Positions 1 to 9,933 are shown, counted from the first letter of the stretch. The stretch: DNA of 64,000 bases from Pontibacter sp. HSC-36F09 (GCF_024171605.1 NZ_JALKAA010000005.1:186001-250000), one strand, 5' to 3'. The notes: a model not told the origin generated them from the letters alone. Numbers and translations are program-made.

Positions 1-497
1 ACTTCGTCCACAGCCTTTCTAACTTTTTCCACCTGATCTTCAGCCACATTGCGGTAATGTACAGCGATCGCATAGCGCTTCCGCTCCACCAGACTTCCCG
101 CTATACCTTGTAATTTTTCCTGCAGGATGCCGTCCGCTTTGTCCAACGCGGGCAGGGCGGCTTTGGCACCTCCGGGTTCGGAGGCCATACCTCCCGGACC
201 GGTGATATCGAATCCGTGTGAGCCGGCAAAGTACAGGTTATCGAGTTTGACCAGGTTTTCCACGTTCCGGCGGTCCCGCCCGCTTACCACAGCCACTTTG
301 GTCACGGCAGCCATCTCGTGCAGTGCCGTCCGCATCTCGTCCGACAGTAATGCCATTTCAGGTCGCTGCACAATGGGCGTCAGACAGCCGTCGTAGTCAA
401 GAAAAATGGCGGGTGTTTTGCCTTGGAACTGTGCTTTGAGTTCGGAGAGTTGGTCGAGGGCCGATGGCAGCTCCTGGGCCGCACGTTTCTGTATCAT
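1..497 (-). CDS. otsB: Trehalose-6-phosphate phosphatase, C-terminus cut by window edge
   Basis: HAD-superfamily phosphatase that removes phosphate from trehalose 6-phosphate, the last step of trehalose synthesis in the cytoplasm. Reading leftwards from ATG at 497, the protein shows the nucleophile motif FLDYDGCLTP (D34, D36), the motif-II region VVSGRDRRNVENL, and the OtsB-typical LYFAGSHGFDI. About 165 residues are visible and the rest lies beyond position 1. It starts 32 bp after the stop of the phosphoglucomutase-like HAD gene on the same strand, so the two probably form an operon for alpha-glucoside metabolism. A GGTATAG copy of the dispersed motif lies inside it (102-108 on the plus strand). 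The family call is firm because the motif order and spacing fit OtsB; only the C-terminal cap cannot be checked. Confidence 0.9.
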   Translation of the reverse strand, partial: MIQKRAAQELPSALDQLSELKAQFQGKTPAIFLDYDGCLTPIVQRPEMALLSDEMRTALHEMAAVTKVAVVSGRDRRNVENLVKLDNLYFAGSHGFDITGPGGMASEPGGAKAALPALDKADGILQEKLQGIAGSLVERKRYAIAVHYRNVAEDQVEKVRKAVDE

Positions 498-529
498 AGT
501 ATTGATTTGAGGGGTCGAATTAGGGATTT

Positions 530-1276
530 TTATAGCTTGGGGAATTCCTTGATAACCAGATCAGCCCCACTAGCTTTAAGACCGGCTTCGTCGTGGGTAC
601 GGTCTATACCTACCACCAGTCCAAAACCACCGGCTTTGCCGGCCTGCACCCCTTTGCGGGCATCTTCGAAAACGGCAGCCTGGGCAGGTGCTATACCTAG
701 CCGGCGGGCAGCCTCCAGAAAAACATCCGGAGCAGGTTTGCCTATCAGGCCAAGTTCAGAGGACTGTAGCCCGTCAACATGCTCTTCAAAAAGCTGCTCT
801 ATACCTGCGGCATGCAGTACATCCACACAATTCTTACTCGCTGAGATAACGGCTGTGCGCATACCGTTTTGTTTTTGTTGTTTGATCCAGGCAATGGTAT
901 CATCATACACATCCACCCCGCCCTGCCTGACCAATTCCTGGAAGTACATGTTTTTCAGGTTCCCGAGGCCGCTTACTGTTTCATGACCTGTTTCGTCTTC
1001 GGGGCTGCCCTCAGGCAACGTGATGCCTCGGGATTCCAGAAAATTGCGAACACCGTCGTAGCGGGGAATGCCGTCAATATACTCCCGGTAGTCGGTTTCG
1101 ATGTCGAGCGGCTCGTAGTGTTTGCCCTCTTCCTCACCACGCTTTTGTAGGTAGGCATCGAACATGCGCTTCCAGGCCTGGGCGTGTACCCGGGCTGTCT
1201 GCGTTACGACACCGTCGAGATCGAAGATCAGGGCTTTGATGTTTTTCTCCTGAAGATTTTGCTGAAGCGTATTCAT
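530..1276 (-). CDS. pgmB: Beta-phosphoglucomutase family HAD hydrolase
   Basis: Cytoplasmic HAD protein of 248 residues, the usual beta-phosphoglucomutase length. Seen: motif I LIFDLDGVVT with nucleophile D19 and general acid/base D21, a helical cap (about residues 30-110), motif II VISASKN, motif III lysine in GKPAPDVF, and motif IV VFEDARKGVQAG. Known members interconvert beta-glucose 1-phosphate and glucose 6-phosphate after a phosphorylase has split maltose, trehalose or kojibiose. The downstream neighbour is a trehalose-phosphate phosphatase, which fits a trehalose/maltose locus continuing off the left edge. No strong ribosome-binding site precedes the ATG. Substrate is inferred; a sugar-phosphate phosphatase role is the main alternative. 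Confidence 0.8.
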   Translation of the reverse strand: MNTLQQNLQEKNIKALIFDLDGVVTQTARVHAQAWKRMFDAYLQKRGEEEGKHYEPLDIETDYREYIDGIPRYDGVRNFLESRGITLPEGSPEDETGHETVSGLGNLKNMYFQELVRQGGVDVYDDTIAWIKQQKQNGMRTAVISASKNCVDVLHAAGIEQLFEEHVDGLQSSELGLIGKPAPDVFLEAARRLGIAPAQAAVFEDARKGVQAGKAGGFGLVVGIDRTHDEAGLKASGADLVIKEFPKL

Positions 1277-1389
1277 GTTTTATTAGTTTTAATAATCAGG
1301 ATTTCGGACAAGCCAAAGGCCTGCGAACAGTTGTGAAGAACACACCGCGTATGCTTTAAGGGTGAACTTTACAAAAAATCAACAGGCGA

Positions 1390-1617
1390 CTAAGGTATAC
1401 CTTCTGTGCGCTCATGCGGCGGTACATCGGGCGCTTGCTCCGGATGGGTGGTTTGATGCTGTTCGCCGGTTACCTCCTTCGGATGGGTTGGTGGTGTTCT
1501 TTTTCCATCATCCTCCCTCAAAATTCTGGCCTTTGGTGATGGAGTTTCGTTTGGTTGGTTCTTTTCTTCCTCTTTCATAGTCTGGGGGTTTTCTTTTAAC
1601 ATTCCTGTTAGCTTCAT
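1390..1617 (-). CDS. Small proline- and charge-rich hypothetical protein
   Basis: A 75-residue frame, very hydrophilic and probably disordered, with many Glu, Lys, Pro, Thr and His residues and no membrane segment or known motif. A second in-frame Met (residue 6, MLKENPQTMKEEE) may be the real start. Its last residues EGIP plus stop are encoded by a perfect AGGTATACCT site at 1393-1402. The opposite-strand frame over the same bases is Trp/Phe/His-rich and looks like a shadow. The remainder of the 1277-1815 gap shows no other gene. I do not recognise a family; this could be non-coding. Confidence 0.4.
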   Translation of the reverse strand: MKLTGMLKENPQTMKEEEKNQPNETPSPKARILREDDGKRTPPTHPKEVTGEQHQTTHPEQAPDVPPHERTEGIP

Positions 1618-1815
1618 ACGCAGGAATTCCCTTCATCGAATGAAATCTACCGGTCTTAGGCCTACGCAGGAGCCCGCTAAATGATACCTTTCATGTGTTC
1701 ACTGCCCAAATTACCGTATCTTTATACCTGAAAGGCTATATTTACTGCCCATTCTGAAAAACCTTGCAGGCGCTTTAAGAGTAGTTCCTGCCGTAACACC
1801 TTGACAAAATAAAAC

Positions 1816-3465
1816 ATGCTACAATCCGACAACCCGACCCAAACGAATACCTGGAAAAAACTTGAAACACACTTCGCTGCGTTGAAGCATCAGCACCTGC
1901 GCGATTTGTTCAAGGCCGATCCGGATCGCTTCAAAAAATTCTCTTTCGAGATAGACGGAACGCTATACGATTTCTCTAAAAACCGCATCACGGAAGAAAC
2001 CTTGGATCTGTTAGCCGAACTAGCCGAGGAAACCAATGTGCCAGCCGCCATCGAGAGCATGCTGCGCGGAGAGAAGATCAACGCCACCGAAGGCCGTGCC
2101 GTGCTGCATATTGCCCTGCGCAACTTCACGGATCAGGAACTGGTAGTGGACGGAGAAAATGTGCTGGAAGAGGTACGTGACGTGCAGCGCCAGATGAAGG
2201 ATTTTTGCGACCGTTTGCACAGCGGTCAATGGACCGGCTACACCGGAAAAAAAGTAAAGCATGTCGTGAACATAGGTATAGGCGGTTCGCACCTGGGTCC
2301 GCAAATGGTGACCGAGGCGCTCAAGAAATATCAGAAGCCTGATATCGAAGTGCATTTCATTTCGAATGTGGACGGCACCGACGCGGTAGAAGTCCTGCGC
2401 AAACTTGATCCGGAAACAACCCTATTCATCATTGCCTCCAAAACTTTCACCACCAAAGAAACCATTGCCAATGCCCACACGGCCCGCAGCTGGTTTCTGG
2501 AAACAGCCAAAGACGAAGCGTATGTGAGCAAGCACTTTGTGGCACTATCTACCAACACCGAAGCGGTTTCAAAATTCGGCATCGCACCGGAAAACACCTT
2601 CCGCTTCTGGGATTGGGTAGGCGGTCGATTCTCGCTTTGGTCAGCCATCGGTTTATCGGTGGCTTGTGCTATCGGGTACGATAAGTTTGAGGAATTGCTG
2701 CGTGGCGCTGAGGCCATGGACAAGCACCTGAAAAATACGCCACTCCGCCAGAACATACCGGTGCTGATGGCTCTTTTGAGTATCTGGTATACCAACTTCT
2801 TTGAAGCACAATCCCATGCCGTGTTGCCTTACGACCAGTACCTGCGCCTGTTGCCCGAGTATTTACAGCAGTTGCAGATGGAAAGCAATGGCAAGACCGC
2901 CATGCGCAACGGCGAGTATGTCAACTTCCAGACGCAGCCCGTGATCTGGGGAGCGGCCGGCACCAACGGACAGCATTCTTTCTTCCAGCTGATCCACCAG
3001 GGCACGGTACTGATCCCTTCTGATTTCCTGGCCCCGGTGAACAGCCACAACCCGATCGGCGAGCACCACCCAATGCTGCTTTCCAACTTCTTTGCCCAGA
3101 CCGAGGCGCTGATGAAAGGCAAAACTGAGGAGGAAGTGCGTGCTGAGTTGGAGAAGAAAGGGATGGCAGAAGACGAGTTGGAGCAACTCGTGCCGCACAA
3201 GGTATTCGAAGGCAACAAACCTTCCACCTCCATCATGTTCGACATGCTCACACCCTACTCCCTGGGAAGCCTGATCGCCATGTACGAGCACAAAACTTTT
3301 GTGCAGGGCGTGATCTGGAACGTGTACAGCTTCGACCAATGGGGTGTGGAACTGGGCAAGCAACTGGCCGGCGCCATTGAAGAGGAACTGCTCCACGATA
3401 AGGCTGCCGAGCACGACAGTTCCACAGCCGGACTGATCAGCTATTACAGACAAAAACGTAAATAG
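1816..3465 (+). CDS. pgi: Glucose-6-phosphate isomerase
   Basis: Interconverts glucose 6-phosphate and fructose 6-phosphate in glycolysis/gluconeogenesis, in the cytoplasm. The 549 residues match the long bacterial/eukaryotic class. Seen: phosphate-binding [14 protein letters not shown], signature [16 protein letters not shown], catalytic Glu in [13 protein letters not shown], catalytic His in [16 protein letters not shown], and the C-terminal catalytic Lys in [13 protein letters not shown]. The ATG at 1816 gives a standard N-terminus. The gene stands alone on the plus strand with a 350-bp upstream region; the next gene starts 47 bp downstream without a clear terminator. An AGGTATA site encodes the second G-I of NIGIGG. 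Confidence 0.97.
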   Translation: MLQSDNPTQTNTWKKLETHFAALKHQHLRDLFKADPDRFKKFSFEIDGTLYDFSKNRITEETLDLLAELAEETNVPAAIESMLRGEKINATEGRAVLHIALRNFTDQELVVDGENVLEEVRDVQRQMKDFCDRLHSGQWTGYTGKKVKHVVNIGIGGSHLGPQMVTEALKKYQKPDIEVHFISNVDGTDAVEVLRKLDPETTLFIIASKTFTTKETIANAHTARSWFLETAKDEAYVSKHFVALSTNTEAVSKFGIAPENTFRFWDWVGGRFSLWSAIGLSVACAIGYDKFEELLRGAEAMDKHLKNTPLRQNIPVLMALLSIWYTNFFEAQSHAVLPYDQYLRLLPEYLQQLQMESNGKTAMRNGEYVNFQTQPVIWGAAGTNGQHSFFQLIHQGTVLIPSDFLAPVNSHNPIGEHHPMLLSNFFAQTEALMKGKTEEEVRAELEKKGMAEDELEQLVPHKVFEGNKPSTSIMFDMLTPYSLGSLIAMYEHKTFVQGVIWNVYSFDQWGVELGKQLAGAIEEELLHDKAAEHDSSTAGLISYYRQKRK

Positions 3466-3512
3466 CGAAAACCTTGCGACGAGGCTGCGTTTAAGGATGG
3501 TATCTATACCTT

Positions 3513-5111
3513 ATGCAGCACCTATACCTTAAAACGACGCTTCTGCTGCTTCTCACACTCTTGCTAAGCAGTTGCGCCGACGATAATTTTTACCAACATG
3601 ACGCTTTGGTGCAGCCGGGGGAGCATGACCTGCCTCCGGCTGGCACTGACAGCGTATGGGCAGTGGCCGGACGCCACTACGACCATAGCTGGCTTTACCG
3701 CCTTTTCTGGGGCAACCACCACCGCGACAGCTGGACCACCCCTGTTAAGCTTCCCGTATTCGATCTTTCCAGCGTGAACGGCGGCATGAAAGTCGTGAAG
3801 AAAGGGGGCGGCTTCCAGACCAGCAGTTTTCAACTCCAGGACAGCCTCGGCCGCATTTACGCTTTCCGCTCCATCGACAAAGATCCGGTGCAGGTGCTGG
3901 CTAAATTCTGGCGACCCACTTTCGTAACCAACATTCTCCGCGATCAGATCTCTTCTGCTAACCCGTATGGAGCCTTGATCATTCCTGGACTGGCTAAAGC
4001 GGCAGGCGTCTTTCATAGCTCCCCTACACTTTATTACGTTCAAAAAAGCGATAACTCTTTCGGTGAATACGCAAAGGCGGTGCAGGGCAAGGTATACATG
4101 CTCGAGGAGAAATTCGATGGTATGGCCGACACACTGCGTATGTTCGGAAACGTGACCGGATTTGCGGACTCCGAAGATGCCCTATGCAATCGTTACGAGA
4201 CAAATACCCATCAATTTGATCAAAAAGCCTTTGTGCGCGCGCGGCTCCTGGATGTGCTCGTCGGTGACTGGGACCGCCACAAAGGCCAGTGGGACTGGGC
4301 CGTCTATGAAGAAGGCGCCGATACGATTTATAAACCCATCCCCAAAGACCGTGACCAGGTATTCCTGAAAATGGACGACGGCGCTATACCTTTCCTTGCC
4401 ACCAGCAAGCTCATGGCCCGTAAATTCTACTCTTTCGGACCGACCATCAAAGACGTGAAAGCCCTGATGATCAATGCCCGGTTCATAGACGAGCGCCTGC
4501 TTCACGAATTGACACGGGAAGAATGGGTGGCGATTGCAAAGGATGTGCAGGAAAAGCTCACCGATGAATCGATCGAAAAAGCCGTGAAAAACCTGCCCCC
4601 TCCCATCTATACCTTAAAAGGAGCAAGCATCCTACAAAATCTGAAAAACCGCCGCGACCAACTACCTGAAGTAGCCGAAGAAATGTATGAAATTCTGGCT
4701 GTTCAGGTGACTATTGCCGGCACTGATCAGCCGGATTTTTTTCAGGTAAGGCGGCTGGATGATGATCGCACCGAAGTGACACTCTTACGTCCTGCTCAAA
4801 CCGGTATACCTGAAAAGGTACTCTATCAGCGGACATTCTCCCGAAAAGAAACAGAAAAGATCACACTGCACGGTCTTAGCGGCGATGATCAATTTATATT
4901 GGATGGCGATGCAGCTGAAGGTATACTGGTCGAGGTATACGGCGGCTTGGGTGAAGATGAAATAACAGACAACTCCTCTGTAAAAGGCTGGCGCAAAATG
5001 ACCCACATTTACGACACCGAGCGCGGCAACGAAATCGACTTCGGTACCGAAGCCAAAGACCTGACAACAAGAGACGTGAAAGTCCACGCCTACGACCGGG
5101 AAGGAAATTAG
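3513..5111 (+). CDS. Large lipoprotein, apparently lacking the C-terminal barrel of longer relatives
   Basis: A 532-residue protein with a lipoprotein signal (hydrophobic residues 6-18, lipobox LSSC), so probably anchored at the outer membrane. The middle carries VLVGDWDRHKGQWDWA and IPKDRDQVF, a conserved Asp/Arg-rich core that I associate, from memory, with kinase-like folds in long Bacteroidota surface proteins. A later stretch, LSGDDQFILDGDAAEG and GGLGEDEITDNS, looks like acidic calcium-binding repeats. In the longer relatives I recall, a BamA/D15-like barrel follows, roughly where this protein stops (AYDREGN). Only 46 bp separate the stop from the convergent topoisomerase gene, so no barrel remnant fits there. 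Function unknown; the domain reading is moderate confidence. Confidence 0.75.
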   Translation: MQHLYLKTTLLLLLTLLLSSCADDNFYQHDALVQPGEHDLPPAGTDSVWAVAGRHYDHSWLYRLFWGNHHRDSWTTPVKLPVFDLSSVNGGMKVVKKGGGFQTSSFQLQDSLGRIYAFRSIDKDPVQVLAKFWRPTFVTNILRDQISSANPYGALIIPGLAKAAGVFHSSPTLYYVQKSDNSFGEYAKAVQGKVYMLEEKFDGMADTLRMFGNVTGFADSEDALCNRYETNTHQFDQKAFVRARLLDVLVGDWDRHKGQWDWAVYEEGADTIYKPIPKDRDQVFLKMDDGAIPFLATSKLMARKFYSFGPTIKDVKALMINARFIDERLLHELTREEWVAIAKDVQEKLTDESIEKAVKNLPPPIYTLKGASILQNLKNRRDQLPEVAEEMYEILAVQVTIAGTDQPDFFQVRRLDDDRTEVTLLRPAQTGIPEKVLYQRTFSRKETEKITLHGLSGDDQFILDGDAAEGILVEVYGGLGEDEITDNSSVKGWRKMTHIYDTERGNEIDFGTEAKDLTTRDVKVHAYDREGN

Positions 5112-5115
5112 AGTA

Positions 5116-5147
5116 TTGTAGGGACAGTTTGCAACCAGTCCCTACAA
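5116..5147. terminator. 10-bp stem hairpin between convergent genes
   Basis: A perfect inverted repeat, TTGTAGGGAC (5116-5125) and GTCCCTACAA (5138-5147), with a 12-nt loop, lies between two convergent stop codons. It may terminate both genes, but it lacks a long T run. The core word resembles palindromic intergenic repeats, so it may instead be a REP-like element. Confidence 0.55.
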
Positions 5148-5157
5148 AATAAATACC

Positions 5158-6225
5158 TCAACTTCTAAGGCTCTTCTCCAGCATTTTCAGCACGAAATGT
5201 TCCATACTGCTGAGGTGTTCGATTTTGGATTTAGTGGGATCGTGCTTTTTAAGGAAACTCATCAGTTTATCTTCCCGAAAGAGGTTCACTACCTCGGGGT
5301 GGATGTAGTATTTGCTACAGACCGTTGGGGTATTGCCCAGGCCTTTGGCCACTTCCTTCACCGCTTCCTTTATACCTTTCTCTTTGTCGATCTCCGGGTT
5401 TTCGTCGATAACGCGCTCCAGGCATTCCACCATGCGCACGGTGCCACCCCAGGTCCTGAAATCCTTGGCCGTGAAATCATAGGCGGTCACTTCCCGCAGG
5501 TATTCGTTCACGTCGCCTGACTCCAGCGTCTGCCGCTCGCCGTCCTCGTCGTAGTACTGAAACAAATCGTAGCCGGGTATATCCTTACACTTCTTCACGA
5601 GCTGCGCCAGGCGCCTGTCTTTCAGGTCGATCTTCTGCTCCACCCCTTTCTTGCCCACAAACGCAAAAGTAACCGTGCTGCCATTAAAGGTCACGTGACG
5701 GTCCCGCAGTGTAGTGAGCCCATACGACTTGTTTGACTTGGCATAGGCACGGTTTCCGATCCGGATCAGCGCATTGTCCATAATCGACACAACCAGCGCC
5801 GTTACCTTGCGCTTGTCGAGGTGGCGGGATTGTATGTCTTTCTGGATCTGATCCCGCAAGGCGGGCAGCGACTTCCCGAATGTGATCATGCGCCCGAATT
5901 TGGTCAGGTTGCGGGCATGCTGCCACTCCGGATGATAGATGTACTGCTTGCGCCCTTTGTCGTCGCGTCCGGTGGCCTGGAGATGTCCACGGGCCGTTTT
6001 CGCGATCCATACTTCGGTCCAGGCAGGAGGAATCACCAGTTTTTTGATGCGTTCAAGCGTTTTTTCATCGGTCACTTTTTCCCCTTTGTGGTCGAGGTAG
6101 TAAAAACCTGTGCCGGCCTTATTACGGGTGAGCCCCGGCTTTTCGTCTGAGGTATAGCGCAGGCCCGCCCACTCGGCTGAAAGGGCAGGATCCTTATATA
6201 GGTTGTGTAGTTCTTTCTTTGTCAT
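5158..6225 (-). CDS. DNA topoisomerase IB (poxvirus/eukaryote type)
   Basis: Relaxes supercoils by transient single-strand cleavage through a 3'-phosphotyrosine. The 355-residue length matches the compact bacterial TopIB group. Seen: N-terminal beta domain with IPPAWTEVWIA and GHLQATGRDDKGRKQYIYHP, catalytic Arg near 174 (TTLRDRHVTF), the Lys-bearing hairpin FVGKKGVEQ (190-197), second catalytic Arg 257 in KDFRTWGGT, and active-site Tyr 307 in CSKYYIHPEV. It is convergent with the preceding lipoprotein gene and has its own upstream region. Such enzymes are scattered in Bacteroidota, and no partner gene is evident. Confidence 0.95.
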   Translation of the reverse strand: MTKKELHNLYKDPALSAEWAGLRYTSDEKPGLTRNKAGTGFYYLDHKGEKVTDEKTLERIKKLVIPPAWTEVWIAKTARGHLQATGRDDKGRKQYIYHPEWQHARNLTKFGRMITFGKSLPALRDQIQKDIQSRHLDKRKVTALVVSIMDNALIRIGNRAYAKSNKSYGLTTLRDRHVTFNGSTVTFAFVGKKGVEQKIDLKDRRLAQLVKKCKDIPGYDLFQYYDEDGERQTLESGDVNEYLREVTAYDFTAKDFRTWGGTVRMVECLERVIDENPEIDKEKGIKEAVKEVAKGLGNTPTVCSKYYIHPEVVNLFREDKLMSFLKKHDPTKSKIEHLSSMEHFVLKMLEKSLRS

Positions 6226-6366
6226 TAGCTAAGGCATTAGGCGCCTGCTGCCTATAATACATAAAAGCCATGCAAAAGTTATCCACGGTACAGGCTACAC
6301 GGGAGCTTTTGCCTATACCTCCTCAACAATTCCCCTTATATTTGTCCCAGAAAAAAAGACATATCC

Positions 6367-6777
6367 ATGACCATCCATAAACAGATTTCTTACCTCTACG
6401 CCTTTTTTGGCGTTTTCCTGCTGGGCTGTGGCGTTGTGGCGGTAGATGTGGCCGGCGAGCAGGCCCGGACCGCCCTCTTTACAGGTATAGCCGGCGGCTT
6501 GCTGGCACTGGTGGCGGGGCATTTCCTGAACAGAAAACACCGTTGGGGATTTCTTCTGGGAAGCGCCGAGGCCGGACTGCTCACGCTTCTGCTGGGCTGG
6601 CGCTCCGGCACCTATTTCATTCGTTTGCTCGAAATGGTGCAGGAAGCCCCTGAGCCTAACTCTACCCATACATCAGGTATGGCTTTTCTGCTCACAACCG
6701 CCATGCTGGTAGTGGCACTGCTGACCTTGGCCGTGTCCGTTATGTTTGCCAAACAAGTGTTTGCCGAGACAAAATAG
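6367..6777 (+). CDS. Four-helix inner-membrane protein, unknown
   Basis: A 136-residue hydrophobic protein with four predicted membrane helices (about residues 9-28, 36-55, 60-78, 104-127) separated by short loops. The layout and the GSAEAGLLTLLLGWRSG stretch loosely recall TMEM14-type small membrane proteins, but I cannot assign the family. The ATG at 6367 is preceded by an A-rich leader. The gene sits between divergent topoisomerase and the M16 protease gene, about 90 bp ahead of the latter. An antisense frame across it is a shadow. Confidence 0.75.
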   Translation: MTIHKQISYLYAFFGVFLLGCGVVAVDVAGEQARTALFTGIAGGLLALVAGHFLNRKHRWGFLLGSAEAGLLTLLLGWRSGTYFIRLLEMVQEAPEPNSTHTSGMAFLLTTAMLVVALLTLAVSVMFAKQVFAETK

Positions 6778-6867
6778 GCGTTCGTCTATATTTTCTTATA
6801 GCATTAAACCTTTATGTGTTATATTGGTCCTAACACAAGACCAATCGTTCACCTAAAACAAATTAAT

Positions 6868-9717
6868 ATGCTTCAGAAAATCGGTTTGAGTATCGTGCTC
6901 ACAGCCAGTGTGGTCAGTGCTGCCGAGGCGCAGACAAAACTCGTGGAAAAGGTAACTAAGAAAAGCGATGAGCTGGTTATACCTTACGAAAAATACAAAC
7001 TGGCCAACGGCCTCACCCTGATCGTGCACGAGGATCACTCCGATCCGGTTGTGCATGTGGACGTGACTTACCACGTGGGCTCGGCCCGCGAAGAGGTGGG
7101 TAAATCTGGCTTTGCGCACTTTTTTGAGCACATGATGTTCCAGGGCTCCGACAACGTGGCCGACGAAGAGCACTTCAAAATCGTGTCGGATGCAGGCGGT
7201 ACCCTGAACGGTACTACCAACCGCGACCGCACCAACTACTTCGAAACCGTGCCAAGCAACCAATTGGAAACAGCCCTTTGGCTGGAAGCCGACCGTATGG
7301 GCTTTTTGCTGGATGCCGTAACCCAGAAGAAATTTGAGGTACAGCGCGAAACTGTAAAGAACGAGCGTGGTCAGAACTACGACAACCGTCCTTACGGTCT
7401 TGTGTACGAGAAAACATCGCAGCACCTGTACCCGCATGGTCACCCTTACTCCTGGACCACCATTGGTTACATCGAGGACCTGAACCGCGTGAACGTGGAA
7501 GATCTGAAAAACTTCTTCCTGCGCTGGTACGGACCAAACAACGCTACGGTAACCGTGGGTGGCGACGTGAATCCGGCGGAAGTAGTGAAGCTGGTGGAGA
7601 AATACTTTGGCGCTATACCTACCGGCCCTGCCGTGCAGGACATGAAGCCAATGGTCGCTTCACTTAACGCAGACCGTTACATTTCTTACGAAGACAATGT
7701 GCGCTTCCCGATGCTGCGCGTTACGTATCCGGTGCCGGAGGCTGGTCACAAAGACGAGCATGCACTGGACGTGTTGGCCGAAATCCTGGGACAGGGACGG
7801 AACTCTATCTTCTACAAAAACTTCGTGAAAGAGCAGAAAGCCTTGCAAGCTTCTGCCATGAACTCCACCTCGGAGCTGGCTGGTGAGTTTGGTATTTCCA
7901 TTATGGCCTATCCGAACAGTACTCTGGCACAGATGGAGGAATTGTTGCGCAAGTCTATCGCTGAGTTTGAAACACGCGGCGTAACCGACGAAGATCTGCA
8001 GCGCTACAAGGCTTCTGCTGAGTCGAGCCTGATTAACAGAATGGCGAGTGTGAGTGGCAAAGTGTCGCAACTGGCTTCTTACGAAACCTTCCGTAACAAC
8101 CCGAACTACCTGCAGGAGGAAATCCGCCGCATTAACGCGCTGACAAAGGCTGATGTGGTGCGTGTGTATAACCAGTATATCAAAGGTAAACCTGCTGTTA
8201 TCCTGAGTGTGGTACCAAAAGGCAAGCCGGAAATGGTAGCCAAAGCTGACAACTATACCGTTGACACAAACGTGTCGGTAGCACAGCCACAGGACTACAG
8301 CGGATTGAGCTATACCAAGGCAGTTGACACTTTCGACCGCAGCAAGCGCCCGGTAGCGGGTCAGGCCAAAGCCGTGAGCGTACCTAACTTCTATACCTCG
8401 AAGTTTAAGAATGGCATGAAGGTGATCGGCACAAAATCTGACGAGATCCCAACTGTTACCTTGCAATTGACTATACCTGGCGGACATCGTTTGCTGGCCA
8501 ATAACGCAGGCAAGGCGGGCATCGCTTCGCTTACAGCTTCTCTGATGAACGAAGACACCGAAAACTTCACTTCGGAAGCCTTCACCAGCGAACTTGACAA
8601 ACTGGGCAGCTCTATCCGTATCGGTTCTGGTACAGAAGACACTTATGTAACGGTTCAGTCGCTGAAAAAGAACCTGGACAAAACATTGGCACTGCTCGAA
8701 GAGCGCTTGTTCCGTCCGAAGTTCGCTGCCGACGATTTTGAGCGTCTGAAAAAGCAGCAACTGGAAGGTATAGCCAACCAGTCGACACAGCCAACGGCTA
8801 TTGCCAGCAGCGTGTACAACAAACTGCTTTATGGCGAAAACCACATCATGGCGATCCCAACTTCAGGTACTACAGAGTCGGTAAGCAGCATCACCCTCGA
8901 CGATGTGAAGCAGTTCTATGCTGCCAATTTCACGCCTACAGGTGCTGAACTGGTAGTAGTAGGCGATATCAACGAAAAAGAGATCATCGGCAAGCTGGAC
9001 TTCCTGAAAAAATGGAAGAAGAAAAACGTAACCATGCCAGCTGACGTGAAAGCGCCTGCTATCGCGGCTACTAAAATCTACTTTGTAGACAAGCCTGATG
9101 CTGCGCAGTCAGAGATCAGAATTGGCTATGTAGCTCTGCCTTACGACGCAACCGGAGAGTACTACAAAACATCGCTGATGAACTTCGTGCTGGGTGGTGC
9201 CTTTAACAGCCGCATCAACCTGAACCTGCGCGAAGACAAAGGCTATACCTATGGCGCCCGTTCTGGCTTCGGTGGCAGCCGCTTTGCTGGCCCTTACACT
9301 GCTTCGGCTGGTGTGCGTGCCGATGCCACTGCTGCTTCTGTAGTAGAGTTCATGAAAGAGATCAACGATTTCAGAACAAAGGGTATCACGGAAGATGAGC
9401 TGCAGTTCATGAAAAACTCGATCGGTCAGTCGGATGCGCGCCAGTACGAAACACCTGGTCAGAAGGCGAACTTCCTGGGCCGCATTCTGCGCTACAATCT
9501 GAAGAAGGATTACGTAGGCAAGCAGACACAGATCCTGAACAACATGACGAAGCAGGAAATCGATGCGCTGGCTGCCAAGCACCTGCCATCTGATAAAATG
9601 CACATCGTGGTGGTAGGCGATAAGAAAACAGTATTGCCAGAACTGCAGAAGCTGAGCTACGAAGTGGTGGAGCTGGATACCAACGGTAACCCAGTAGGTA
9701 CCTCGTCCGTAAAATAG
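6868..9717 (+). CDS. M16 family zinc metalloprotease, double domain, secreted
   Basis: A 949-residue pitrilysin-type protease with a signal peptide (MLQKIGLSIVLTASVVSAAEA), so periplasmic or outer-membrane associated. The inverted zinc motif HFFEH lies at H84, E87 and H88, with third ligand E166 in NERGQN. The second half is another M16 domain without HxxEH and ends with the usual R/Y-type signature region (LREDKGYTYGARSGF). Start chosen at 6868: an upstream in-frame ATG at 6814 would put 18 polar residues before the signal peptide. A 7-bp hairpin (6823-6829 with 6839-6845) lies in the leader. Family members degrade peptides; the natural substrate is unknown. Confidence 0.93.
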   Translation: MLQKIGLSIVLTASVVSAAEAQTKLVEKVTKKSDELVIPYEKYKLANGLTLIVHEDHSDPVVHVDVTYHVGSAREEVGKSGFAHFFEHMMFQGSDNVADEEHFKIVSDAGGTLNGTTNRDRTNYFETVPSNQLETALWLEADRMGFLLDAVTQKKFEVQRETVKNERGQNYDNRPYGLVYEKTSQHLYPHGHPYSWTTIGYIEDLNRVNVEDLKNFFLRWYGPNNATVTVGGDVNPAEVVKLVEKYFGAIPTGPAVQDMKPMVASLNADRYISYEDNVRFPMLRVTYPVPEAGHKDEHALDVLAEILGQGRNSIFYKNFVKEQKALQASAMNSTSELAGEFGISIMAYPNSTLAQMEELLRKSIAEFETRGVTDEDLQRYKASAESSLINRMASVSGKVSQLASYETFRNNPNYLQEEIRRINALTKADVVRVYNQYIKGKPAVILSVVPKGKPEMVAKADNYTVDTNVSVAQPQDYSGLSYTKAVDTFDRSKRPVAGQAKAVSVPNFYTSKFKNGMKVIGTKSDEIPTVTLQLTIPGGHRLLANNAGKAGIASLTASLMNEDTENFTSEAFTSELDKLGSSIRIGSGTEDTYVTVQSLKKNLDKTLALLEERLFRPKFAADDFERLKKQQLEGIANQSTQPTAIASSVYNKLLYGENHIMAIPTSGTTESVSSITLDDVKQFYAANFTPTGAELVVVGDINEKEIIGKLDFLKKWKKKNVTMPADVKAPAIAATKIYFVDKPDAAQSEIRIGYVALPYDATGEYYKTSLMNFVLGGAFNSRINLNLREDKGYTYGARSGFGGSRFAGPYTASAGVRADATAASVVEFMKEINDFRTKGITEDELQFMKNSIGQSDARQYETPGQKANFLGRILRYNLKKDYVGKQTQILNNMTKQEIDALAAKHLPSDKMHIVVVGDKKTVLPELQKLSYEVVELDTNGNPVGTSSVK

Positions 9718-9732
9718 CGCATACTACACTTG

Positions 9733-9766
9733 AAAAAAAGCCCCTGAATATCAGGGGCTTTTTTAT
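9733..9766 (+). terminator. Rho-independent terminator after M16 protease gene
   Basis: Stem AAAGCCCCTGA with partner TCAGGGGCTTT around an ATA loop, followed by a T run. It lies 15 bp after the stop codon. Confidence 0.9.
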
Positions 9767-9933
9767 TTGCACTATTTTATGCGTTATACCTGTCACTACT
9801 CCTTCCAACCAAGGCTAATTTTAATCCGTAAGCGCATACTAAAATCAAATAGCGTTAGTTTTAAGCAAATCGCAGGGTCTTATTTAGCCTATACCTGCGC
9901 ATTGCTTTAATACATTTTACCTCTCTTATTTAA

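Noticed and set aside
423..986. A 187-residue plus-strand frame opposite the HAD and otsB genes
   Set aside because: It spans two well-supported minus-strand genes and resembles no family.
1362..1580. A 72-residue plus-strand frame opposite the small hydrophilic gene
   Set aside because: It is Trp, Phe and His rich and lacks a signal, as expected from the complement of a Pro/Lys-rich frame.
7660..8844. A 394-residue open frame on the minus strand inside the M16 protease gene
   Set aside because: It lies fully opposite a well-supported protease domain and has no recognisable motif; a shadow of the GC-rich coding strand.
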